Shown here: piece by piece, positions 1 to 4,719 of the stretch
Layout of the letters: each line of letters opens with the position of its first letter
Numbering within the stretch: position 1 is the stretch's first letter
From: QHWK01 sp035315685
GTDB taxonomy: Bacteria; Acidobacteriota; Vicinamibacteria; Vicinamibacterales; CAVVIG01
Direction: 5' to 3'
Assembly (NCBI GenBank): GCA_035315685.1
Contig: DATFXR010000061.1
Span: 1 to 5,299, forward strand
Length of the DNA stretch: 5,299 bases
The notes under the pieces: generated by a model
The model's database searches: none
What the model was told of the DNA's origin: nothing
The model's input: only the letters and a program-made list of their open reading frames with translations
Made by a program: the position numbers and the translations under genes

Positions 1-908
1 AAGACCACGGCGGCGAGCGGCGTCAGCCAGAGATGACGCTGAAAGAACTCGAGGCGCTTCGCGCCGTCGGTGGCGATGAACCGCACGATCTCCAGGCTCG
101 CGAACGAGAAGAAGCGCGCCAGCGTCGTCACGACGATCCAGGGGTTCACGCCGTGGAGGTGGATGTTGCGCAGGACGCCGCCCGATCCGGTGTCAGTGCC
201 GTGCTGAAGCAATGTCGGCACGAGCAGCAGCGCCGGCAGCGCCGCGCCGCCGGTGAAGGCGGCGGCGTCGACGGCAAGACGGCCGGCGCCGTCGCGAGCG
301 CGGCTGATCCAGGCGAACGCGGCGAACGGCAGCAGCAGGGGCCAGGACATGTGGATCTGCATCATCCATGTCAGCCCCGCGCCCATCATCGCGTGGGCAG
401 CGGGCCGCGGGATCCGGCCGAGGCTGAGCGCTGGCACACTCTCGAAAAAGCCGAGGAAAAAGACGAGCGATGCCGGAAGGATGTACGACGTGTTGATCAG
501 GTGTCCCGAGAACTCGATCGTCCACGGGATCGTGAGCAGCCAGCCCCACACCAGCCAGCGAGGTATCGCCGGCCGGTGCTCGCCGATGTACCACGCGAAG
601 GCGCAGAGCGCGCCGAACGACAGCAGCGCGAGCAGTAGATACGGCGATTCGGGGTACGGCGCGATTCGTAAAGGAATCCCGACGAGGAGTCCCTGCAGCG
701 CGCCAGGAATCTCGCTTCTCGTCCACACGACGTCCGGCCCGAAGAACGGCCACTCGCCGGTCGCGTAATAGCGGAAACCGATCAGGAAAATCTGCGTCTC
801 GTCCTCGAAGAAAAACTCGCGCGACAGGCCGAACCACACACGGAACGCGAACAGCGCGAGCAGGCCGAGAACGATCAGCGGCCAGCGCCGGCCGCGTGCC
901 TGAACCAT
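1..908 (-). CDS. GT-C-type polytopic membrane glycosyltransferase, C-terminus cut by window edge
   Basis: This reading frame has no stop before the left edge, so about 302 N-terminal residues are visible. It starts with a basic stretch and a transmembrane helix (about residues 10-27). The acidic motif EDE follows at residues 35-37 in the first external loop, where GT-C enzymes of the PMT/ArnT/RgtA type carry their catalytic or metal-binding acidic residues. Further hydrophobic segments lie near residues 92-107, 117-134, 145-155 and 188-200, and in the last visible stretch. The family is known to transfer sugars from polyprenyl-phosphate donors to lipid or protein acceptors at the outer face of the inner membrane; the substrate here cannot be read from sequence. 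The chosen ATG at 908 has no clear Shine-Dalgarno sequence, and an in-frame ATG at 923 would add five residues. The gene is divergent from the secreted-protein gene at 1004. The membrane protein class is clear; the enzymatic role is inferred from topology and the EDE motif. Confidence 0.8.
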   Translation of the reverse strand, partial: MVQARGRRWPLIVLGLLALFAFRVWFGLSREFFFEDETQIFLIGFRYYATGEWPFFGPDVVWTRSEIPGALQGLLVGIPLRIAPYPESPYLLLALLSFGALCAFAWYIGEHRPAIPRWLVWGWLLTIPWTIEFSGHLINTSYILPASLVFFLGFFESVPALSLGRIPRPAAHAMMGAGLTWMMQIHMSWPLLLPFAAFAWISRARDGAGRLAVDAAAFTGGAALPALLLVPTLLQHGTDTGSGGVLRNIHLHGVNPWIVVTTLARFFSFASLEIVRFIATDGAKRLEFFQRHLWLTPLAAVV

Positions 909-991
909 ACACGAGGTCAGCATCTTACATTGCCGGGCTGGCGCTCGCAGGCACACAACCTGCACTACCCCTTCATGTGACCGACCAATCC

Positions 992-998
992 AAAGGAG
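992..998 (+). promoter_or_regulatory. Shine-Dalgarno site that fixes the start of the secreted-protein gene
   Basis: The sequence AAAGGAG ends five bases before the ATG at 1004. This is the best ribosome binding site in the window. It selects ATG 1004 over an in-frame upstream start at 896 that would put 36 extra residues before a clean signal peptide. Confidence 0.85.
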
Positions 999-1003
999 AA
1001 CCC

Positions 1004-1861
1004 ATGCGTAGATGGTCTTTCGTGTGCGGCGCGGCACTGCTCGCGCTGAGCCTCACCGGGACGGCTCATGCAGACGAATGGAACAAGCTGACGTACCTCA
1101 CGTTCAGCGGCCCGGTGCAGTTGCCTGGAGTGACGCTCCCCGCCGGGACGTACCGCTTCCAGCTCGCGGATCCAGACTCGAGTCGTCGCGTCGTCCGCGT
1201 GTCGGATAAGGATGGGTCGACGAGCTACGGCATCTTCCTCAGCATCGCGGACCAGAAACTCGAACCGGCGAGCGATCCAGTCGTGATGTTCAAAGAGACA
1301 CCGGCCGGCGCGCCGCCTGCGATGCAGGCGTGGTTCTACCCCGGTGAGACGTACGGCTACGAATTCGTCTACCCGCACGATCAGGCGATGAAGATCGCAC
1401 AGGCGAACCACCAGTCGGTCCTCGCGATGAAGGAGACGCCGAAGTCCACCACCGACGAGGAGCGCCGGGCCGCGATGACGACCACTGAAGTGACCCGGAT
1501 CGACGCAAACGGCAAGCCGGTATCGAGCGATGAGGCGCTGAAGAACTCGAGTTCGCGGCGACCGTCCAGCACGACGACTGCAGCCAATCGGCCGCCGGCG
1601 GCGGCGCCCGGATCGACTGCGGCGAACGCGCCGAGCACGCCGTCCTCGACCGCCGGCACGTCGACGCGTGCCAGCACGACCGCCCAGTCGAACGCCGCGG
1701 ATCGGAATCGAGCCGTTGGCACGAACGGCGCGCATTCGAACACCGCATCGCGTTCGTCCCGGCGTCTGCCGCGAACGGCCGGTGAGCTGCCGCTCTACGA
1801 GCTGTTGAGCGGTCTTGCGTTTGCCGGCAGCTTTGCCATCCGCGCGTTCCGCCGTCGCTAG
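1004..1861 (+). CDS. Secreted LPAGTYRF-domain protein with Ser/Thr-rich stalk and LPxTA-like C-terminal tail
   Basis: The product is 285 aa. Residues 1-23 form a signal peptide (basic start, hydrophobic core, cleavage expected after AHA, before DEW). Residues about 26-145 form a compact beta-rich-looking domain with LPAGTYRF at 45-52 and the PGETYGYEFVYP block at 113-124. From memory this pattern recurs in secreted proteins of Acidobacteriota with no known function. Residues about 181-252 are low-complexity Ser/Thr/Ala/Pro/Asn, resembling an extended or glycosylated stalk. The C-terminus has LPRTAG at 255-260, a hydrophobic stretch to about 282 and a closing triple arginine. This is the three-part layout of a cell-surface sorting signal. 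The protein is therefore likely exported and held in or on the envelope. The function of the N-terminal domain is not known, and no catalytic residues are apparent. The start is set by a strong Shine-Dalgarno sequence, and a hairpin terminator follows 25 bases after the stop. Confidence 0.9.
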   Translation: MRRWSFVCGAALLALSLTGTAHADEWNKLTYLTFSGPVQLPGVTLPAGTYRFQLADPDSSRRVVRVSDKDGSTSYGIFLSIADQKLEPASDPVVMFKETPAGAPPAMQAWFYPGETYGYEFVYPHDQAMKIAQANHQSVLAMKETPKSTTDEERRAAMTTTEVTRIDANGKPVSSDEALKNSSSRRPSSTTTAANRPPAAAPGSTAANAPSTPSSTAGTSTRASTTAQSNAADRNRAVGTNGAHSNTASRSSRRLPRTAGELPLYELLSGLAFAGSFAIRAFRRR

Positions 1862-1886
1862 CCTGCACAGATCCCATGCTCAAATA

Positions 1887-1913
1887 GGGGCGTGCGCGAG
1901 CGCCGCCCCTTTT
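1887..1913 (+). terminator. Rho-independent terminator of the secreted-protein gene
   Basis: GGGGCG pairs with CGCCCC, then after one bulged T (1893) GCG pairs with CGC. This makes a nine-pair GC stem with a CGAG loop, followed directly by TTTT at 1910-1913. It lies 25 bases after the stop at 1861, as expected for the end of that transcript. The T-run is short, and the hairpin overlaps the start of a possible small reading frame at 1892, so one of the two readings may be wrong. Confidence 0.6.
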
Positions 1914-2014
1914 CCAAGCTGGGCGCGCTGCTCAGCGTCAGCGGGGCGGCGGTGACCGTAGTTGCCGGCCGGTTGCTGGGAGTCGGGCGCTTCCAATTAA
2001 GAATCAAGAAGTAA
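1892..2014 (+). CDS. Doubtful 40-aa membrane-type reading frame or gene remnant, ending in a heptamer array
   Basis: From a GTG at 1892 this frame encodes 40 residues: a basic start (VRERRPFSK), one hydrophobic segment (about residues 10-30) and a basic tail. Before it enters the repeat array, 30 of its first 34 codons end in G or C, against 26 of 34 for position one and 19 of 34 for position two. That ordering is typical of real coding sequence in a GC-rich genome. Its TAA stop (2012-2014) comes from the TTAAGAA array. Against it: there is no spaced Shine-Dalgarno sequence, the GTG sits inside a terminator-like stem, and I recognise no family. It could be a small membrane protein, the beginning of a gene cut short by the array, or chance. 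It lies in the same frame as the preceding secreted-protein gene, just after that gene's stop. Confidence 0.25.
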   Translation: MRERRPFSKLGALLSVSGAAVTVVAGRLLGVGRFQLRIKK

Positions 2015-2100
2015 GAATTAAGAATTCGTGATCACGGCTACGACGCTCCCCAGCAGCGTTCACGAATTCATAATTCTTAATTGTCAATTCTTAATTCTTG
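1995..2100. repeat. Inverted pair of 7-bp tandem arrays (unit TTAAGAA / TTCTTAA)
   Basis: The left arm has four 7-bp units at 1997-2024 (TTAAGAA, TCAAGAA, GTAAGAA, TTAAGAA). The right arm has five units on the opposite strand at 2065-2099 (AATTCAT, AATTCTT, AATTGTC, AATTCTT, AATTCTT). The arms meet in a perfect 10-bp inverted repeat, GAATTCGTGA at 2022-2031 against TCACGAATTC at 2060-2069. The 28-bp centre holds a further small inverted repeat, ACGCT at 2043-2047 against AGCGT at 2055-2059. CGTGATCACG at 2027-2036 is itself a palindrome. The element is strongly AT-rich in GC-rich surroundings. It fills the convergent spacer before the 3' end of ftsB and supplies that gene's stop codon. It has no coding capacity and no terminal features of an insertion sequence. 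Confidence 0.9.
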
Positions 2101-2450
2101 TGCGGGGCGTCTTTGACGATGAACACCTTCTCCCCGGGCCTGATCAGTCCCAGATCGCGGCGGGCGATTTCCTCGATCGTCTTCGGATCCTCGCGGAGCC
2201 GGCCGGCCAGGTCGCGCAGGCCGGCATTCTCGGCGCGCTGCCGCGCGATCGAGGCCGACAGTTCGTCGTACTCGTGGCGGGCGCGCAGCATGGCGACGAG
2301 GCCGCGATCGCCGACCAGCGCATCGACGACGATTACCGAGGCGACGAACAGCAGGACCAGGTGGACGACGCGGCGATTGCGCGTCGAGGGCCGTTTGGCC
2401 TTGGGCGCGCGGCGCCGCGGCGCCGGTTGAGGGTCGTCGGTCTTCGCCAC
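2091..2450 (-). CDS. ftsB: FtsB/DivIC-family septum formation initiator
   Basis: The product is 119 aa, close to the usual size. The layout is that of FtsB/DivIC: a basic Pro/Arg/Lys-rich cytoplasmic tail (residues 1-27), one transmembrane helix (about 28-45), a periplasmic coiled coil (about 50-85) and the conserved end DPKTIEEIARRDLGLIRPGE at 88-107. FtsB works with FtsL and FtsQ at the division site and helps activate septal peptidoglycan synthesis. The start is a GTG; no ATG lies in frame before the membrane helix, and no Shine-Dalgarno sequence precedes it. A -35/-10 pair ends eight bases upstream, which suggests a leaderless message. The last two residues and the TAA stop are encoded by the adjacent AATTCTT heptamer array. 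The gene is divergent from cutA and is not next to an enolase gene, which is a common partner elsewhere. Confidence 0.9.
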   Translation of the reverse strand: MAKTDDPQPAPRRRAPKAKRPSTRNRRVVHLVLLFVASVIVVDALVGDRGLVAMLRARHEYDELSASIARQRAENAGLRDLAGRLREDPKTIEEIARRDLGLIRPGEKVFIVKDAPHKN

Positions 2451-2458
2451 GCGCGCAA

Positions 2459-2487
2459 ACAGTACAACAACTTCAGGAAAAGTACAA
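2459..2487 (-). promoter_or_regulatory. Predicted promoter of ftsB with near-zero leader
   Basis: Read on the minus strand, TTGTAC (2487-2482) and TACTGT (2464-2459) are separated by exactly 17 bp and resemble sigma70-type -35 and -10 boxes. Only eight bases (2458-2451) separate the -10 box from the GTG at 2450. Transcription would then start within a base or two of the start codon, which fits the missing Shine-Dalgarno sequence. The call rests on pattern only. Confidence 0.5.
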
Positions 2488-2488
2488 C
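2461..2488. repeat. Direct repeat AGTACAAC, 20-bp period, in the ftsB/cutA divergent gap
   Basis: AGTACAAC occurs at 2461-2468 and again at 2481-2488, exactly two helical turns apart. One copy overlaps the predicted ftsB -10 box and the other covers its -35 box. This is the geometry of a paired operator for a regulator binding one face of the DNA, but it may simply be the two promoter boxes looking alike. Confidence 0.45.
2475..2480 (+). promoter_or_regulatory. Shine-Dalgarno site of cutA
   Basis: AGGAAA ends nine bases before the GTG at 2490. It supports that GTG as the start rather than the long in-frame extension upstream, which is antisense to ftsB. Confidence 0.6.
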
Positions 2489-2489
2489 C

Positions 2490-2816
2490 GTGACGCCAGA
2501 TCTCATCATTATTCTGACGACCATGCCGGACGACGATCGCGCCGACGCGCTCGCGCGGACGCTGGTCGACGAGCGGCTCGCTGCGTGCGTCAACGTCCAC
2601 AGCGCGATGCTGTCGACCTATCGATGGAAAGGCACGGTCGAGCGGGAACCCGAACGCCAGGTCGTGATCAAGACGACGCGTGATCGTAGAGCGGCCGTCG
2701 AGGCACGGCTGCAGGATCTGCATCCGTACGAGCTGCCGGAGTTTCTGGTGCTCGCGGCGGAGACCAGCCGCGCTTATGGAGGCTGGGTGAAGGAGGCTGC
2801 GCGTGGGGATGGCTGA
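2490..2816 (+). CDS. cutA: CutA-type divalent-cation tolerance protein
   Basis: The product is 108 aa, the normal full length for CutA1. Family hallmarks are present in order: the opening strand with LTTMPD (9-14), the helix ending ERLAACVN (28-35), YRWKG (44-48), VVIKTT (58-63) and HPYELPE (78-84), with W99 in the final helix. CutA1 proteins are small, very stable trimers with a ferredoxin-like fold similar to PII signalling proteins. They were named for copper tolerance in E. coli, but their actual molecular role is unsettled. The GTG start matches the usual family N-terminus and has AGGAAA upstream. The gene is divergent from ftsB with 39 bp between start codons. Its TGA stop lies inside the first two units of an ATGGCTG array, and it faces the 3' end of dedA. 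Confidence 0.93.
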   Translation: MTPDLIIILTTMPDDDRADALARTLVDERLAACVNVHSAMLSTYRWKGTVEREPERQVVIKTTRDRRAAVEARLQDLHPYELPEFLVLAAETSRAYGGWVKEAARGDG

Positions 2817-2901
2817 TGGCTAATGGCTGATGGCTGATGGCTGATCGCATGGGCCGATGTCATGAGCCATCCACCATAGCCATGAGCCATCAGCCATGTC
2901 A
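2809..2901. repeat. Inverted pair of 7-bp tandem arrays (unit ATGGCTG / CAGCCAT)
   Basis: The left arm is five units at 2809-2843: ATGGCTG, ATGGCTA, then ATGGCTG three times. The right arm, on the opposite strand, is degenerate: CATGAGC (2861-2867), CATCCAC, CATAGC (a 6-base unit), CATGAGC, CATCAGC and CATGTCA (2895-2901). The outermost 20 bases of the arms (2809-2828 against 2897-2878) are complementary at 19 positions, so a long hairpin is possible. The loop is about 2844-2860. The element spans the whole convergent spacer, contains the cutA stop (2814-2816) and reaches the dedA stop (2899-2901). It may serve as a two-way terminator. Its sequence is unrelated to the TTAAGAA array, but the unit length and architecture are the same. 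Confidence 0.9.
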
Positions 2902-3534
2902 GGTGCCACCGCCGCTGCGGCGGCGTTGGCTCAGTACCTCGAACAGCATCGGCAGCATCGACACGAACACGATCCCGATCGTCACCAGCGAGAAATTGTT
3001 CCTGATGACCGGGATGTTTCCGAACAGCGCACCGGCGAGCAGGCAGAGCGACACCCACGCCACCGCACCCGCCGCGTTGTAGGCGACGAAGGACGTGGTC
3101 GTCATCTGCGCCGCGCCGGCGACGAACGGCACGAACGTGCGGACGATCGGCACGAAGCGTCCGAGCACGATCGCCTTGCCACCGTACTGTTCGAAGAAGG
3201 CGTGCGCGCGATCGAGGTACTGTTTGTTGAGCAGGCGATGGCCGGACTGGAACACCCGCGGGCCGATGAAACGGCCGACGCTGTAGTTGACCGCGTTCCC
3301 GGCGAAGGCCGCGAAGATGAGCAGGCCGAGCATCGTCGGCAGGCTCAGCTCGCCGGTTGCGCACAAGGCGCCCGCCGCGAACAGCAACGAATCGCCGGGC
3401 AGGAACGGCGTCACGACGAAGCCGGTCTCCGCGAAGACGATCGTGAACAGGATCGCGTACACCCACGTGCCGTAGTCGCGGACGAACTCGAGCAGGTGCC
3501 TGTCGAAGTGGAGGACGAAATCGACGAGACCCAT
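2899..3534 (-). CDS. DedA-family (SNARE-associated, PF09335-type) membrane protein
   Basis: The product is 211 aa, typical for DedA. Visible signatures are AETGFVVTPFLPGDSLLFAA (35-54), GNAVNYSVGRFIG (79-91) and the block FFEQYGGKAIVLGRFVPIVR (113-132) followed by TFVPFVAGAAQM. E36, D48, R126 and R132 have the same spacing as the residues known to be essential in E. coli YqjA/YghB (E39, D51, R130, R136). This suggests a working proton-coupled membrane protein. Bacterial DedA proteins are linked to membrane lipid translocation (undecaprenyl phosphate or phospholipid), envelope integrity and stress resistance; which lipid applies here is unknown. The ATG overlaps the upstream PLP-enzyme stop by one base (TGATG) and has no strong Shine-Dalgarno sequence, so translation is probably coupled. 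The C-terminus is a basic and glycine tail that stops at the edge of the ATGGCTG array. Confidence 0.92.
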   Translation of the reverse strand: MGLVDFVLHFDRHLLEFVRDYGTWVYAILFTIVFAETGFVVTPFLPGDSLLFAAGALCATGELSLPTMLGLLIFAAFAGNAVNYSVGRFIGPRVFQSGHRLLNKQYLDRAHAFFEQYGGKAIVLGRFVPIVRTFVPFVAGAAQMTTTSFVAYNAAGAVAWVSLCLLAGALFGNIPVIRNNFSLVTIGIVFVSMLPMLFEVLSQRRRSGGGT

Positions 3535-4691
3535 CAGATCGCGTCGAGCGCGCGGCCGAGATCGTCCTTCAGATCCTCGATGTCTTCGATGCCGGCGGAA
3601 ATGCGAACCAGGCCATCGGTGATTCCGATCTCGTTGCGGCGCTCCACGGGAACCGAGGCATGGGTCATCGAGGCAGGATGCGAGATCAGCGTCTCGACGC
3701 CGCCGAGGCTCTCGGCGAGCGCGTGCAGCTTTACCGTGTTCAGAAGCCGGCGCGCTGCCTCGAGTGAGCCGAGCTCGAACGCGAGCATGCCGCCGAAGCC
3801 GCGCATTTGACGTTTCGCCAGATCGTAGTGGGGATGCGTCGGCAGGCCCGGATAGTAGACGTGCTTCACTTTCGGATGAGCGGCCAGGTACTCGGCCAGC
3901 GCCAGCCCGTTCTCGTTGTGCCGCTGCATCCGCAGCGGCAGCGTCTTGGTCCCGCGCAGCACGAGCCACGAGTCGAACGGGCTCAGGATGGCGCCCTCTG
4001 CATTCTGGACGAACCGCAGCCACTCGATGTCCTCGTCGTGCATCGCGATCACCACGCCGCCGACGCTGTCGCTGTGGCCGTTCAGATACTTGGTCGTGCT
4101 GTGCGTGACGAGGTCGGCGCCGAACTCGATCGGCCGCTGGACATAGGGGCTGGCGAAGGTGTTGTCGACGACCAGCCGGATGTTGTGCGCGTGCGCGAGA
4201 CCGGCGGCCGCGCGAAGGTCGGTGATTCGCATCACCGGGTTGGTCGGCGTCTCGACGAACAGCATGCGCGTCGTTCTGGTAAACGCCTGCTCCACCGCGG
4301 CGAGGTTCGAGGTATCGACGTAGGTGAAGGAGAGCTGATAGCGGGTGAGTACTTTGTCGAACAGCCGAAATGTTCCGCCGTAGGTATTGTCGGAGACGAC
4401 GACGTGATCGCCGGCCCGCAGCAGCGTGGCGATCGCGCCGATCGCCGCCATCCCGGAGGCGAACGCGAATCCCGCCCTGCCACCCTCGATCGCGGCGACA
4501 TTGCCCTCGAGTGCCATCCGCGTCGGGTTCTGGGTCCGCGCATACTCGAACCCCTTGTGAACGCCGAGCGCCTCCTGAACGTAAGTAGAGGTCTGATAGA
4601 TCGGCGTGATGATCGCGCCGGTCGAGGGATCGGGCTCCTGCCCGGCATGAAGACAGATGGTGCTGAACCGTGCGCGTGATGTGAGCTTCAC
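3534..4691 (-). CDS. Cys/Met-metabolism PLP enzyme, cystathionine gamma-synthase/gamma-lyase type
   Basis: The product is 385 aa, the usual length. Conserved features in order are: HAGQEPDPSTGAIITPIYQT (15-34); YART at 50-53, whose Y50 and R52 bind PLP phosphate in the partner subunit; SGMAA (79-83); NTYGGT (102-107), with Y104 stacking on PLP; ETPTNP (147-152); D176, which contacts the pyridine nitrogen; HSTTKYLNGHSD (197-208), with K201 as the PLP Schiff-base lysine; and R363 near the C-terminus for the substrate carboxylate. The segment AESLGG has Glu (E327) where cystathionine beta-lyases have Tyr. This favours gamma-synthase or gamma-lyase, or an O-acyl-homoserine sulfhydrylase relative, acting in cytoplasmic methionine/cysteine interconversion. 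Sequence alone does not separate these. The start is a GTG without a Shine-Dalgarno sequence; no ATG lies in frame upstream. dedA follows with a 1-base overlap. Confidence 0.92.
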   Translation of the reverse strand: MKLTSRARFSTICLHAGQEPDPSTGAIITPIYQTSTYVQEALGVHKGFEYARTQNPTRMALEGNVAAIEGGRAGFAFASGMAAIGAIATLLRAGDHVVVSDNTYGGTFRLFDKVLTRYQLSFTYVDTSNLAAVEQAFTRTTRMLFVETPTNPVMRITDLRAAAGLAHAHNIRLVVDNTFASPYVQRPIEFGADLVTHSTTKYLNGHSDSVGGVVIAMHDEDIEWLRFVQNAEGAILSPFDSWLVLRGTKTLPLRMQRHNENGLALAEYLAAHPKVKHVYYPGLPTHPHYDLAKRQMRGFGGMLAFELGSLEAARRLLNTVKLHALAESLGGVETLISHPASMTHASVPVERRNEIGITDGLVRISAGIEDIEDLKDDLGRALDAI

Positions 4692-4719
4692 GATCCAACT
4701 ACGATAACATGAACGATCG
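4692..4719. promoter_or_regulatory. 28-bp divergent start region with overlapping -10-like boxes
   Basis: The start codons of the PLP enzyme (minus, 4691) and the membrane signalling gene (plus, 4720) are 28 bp apart. A TAnnnT box occurs on each strand: TAACAT at 4705-4710 on plus and TATCGT at 4706-4701 on minus. Each lies nine bases before its start codon. Neither gene has a Shine-Dalgarno sequence. Short-leader or leaderless divergent messages are plausible, but no convincing -35 box accompanies either -10 box. Confidence 0.3.

Noticed and set aside
193..912. Long Arg-rich frame on the minus strand and two plus-strand frames (33-638, 253-768) over the same region
   Set aside because: They overlap the membrane glycosyltransferase frame, which has clear transmembrane helices and the EDE motif. 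The others are Arg/Ala/Pro-rich translations typical of wrong frames in GC-rich DNA.
896..1003. Upstream extension of the secreted protein from a start at 896
   Set aside because: It would place 36 residues before a complete signal peptide, while ATG 1004 has a strong AAAGGAG site at the right distance.
965..1883. Several minus-strand frames across the secreted-protein gene
   Set aside because: They are arginine-rich antisense translations with no recognisable domains. The sense frame has a signal peptide, a domain and a Shine-Dalgarno sequence.
2028..2489. N-terminal extension of CutA across the ftsB region
   Set aside because: The extra 154 residues are antisense to FtsB and unlike any CutA. 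The GTG at 2490 gives the standard length and has AGGAAA upstream.
2451..2723. N-terminal extension of FtsB into the cutA region
   Set aside because: It is antisense to conserved CutA sequence. The GTG at 2450 gives a normal FtsB length and sits just behind a promoter-like pair.
1995..2901. Heptamer arrays considered as CRISPR, insertion-sequence ends or attachment sites
   Set aside because: The units are 7 bp with no unique spacers, there is no cas gene or transposase nearby, and no target-site duplication is visible around them.
2896..3810. Plus-strand frames across dedA and the PLP-enzyme gene (also 3807-4679)
   Set aside because: They are antisense translations rich in Arg, Asp and Glu, with no family resemblance, over two well-conserved genes.
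3535..4698. A 599-aa fusion made by reading dedA upstream in its own frame
   Set aside because: The added part is an out-of-frame translation of the PLP enzyme. DedA has its own ATG at 3534 and normal length.
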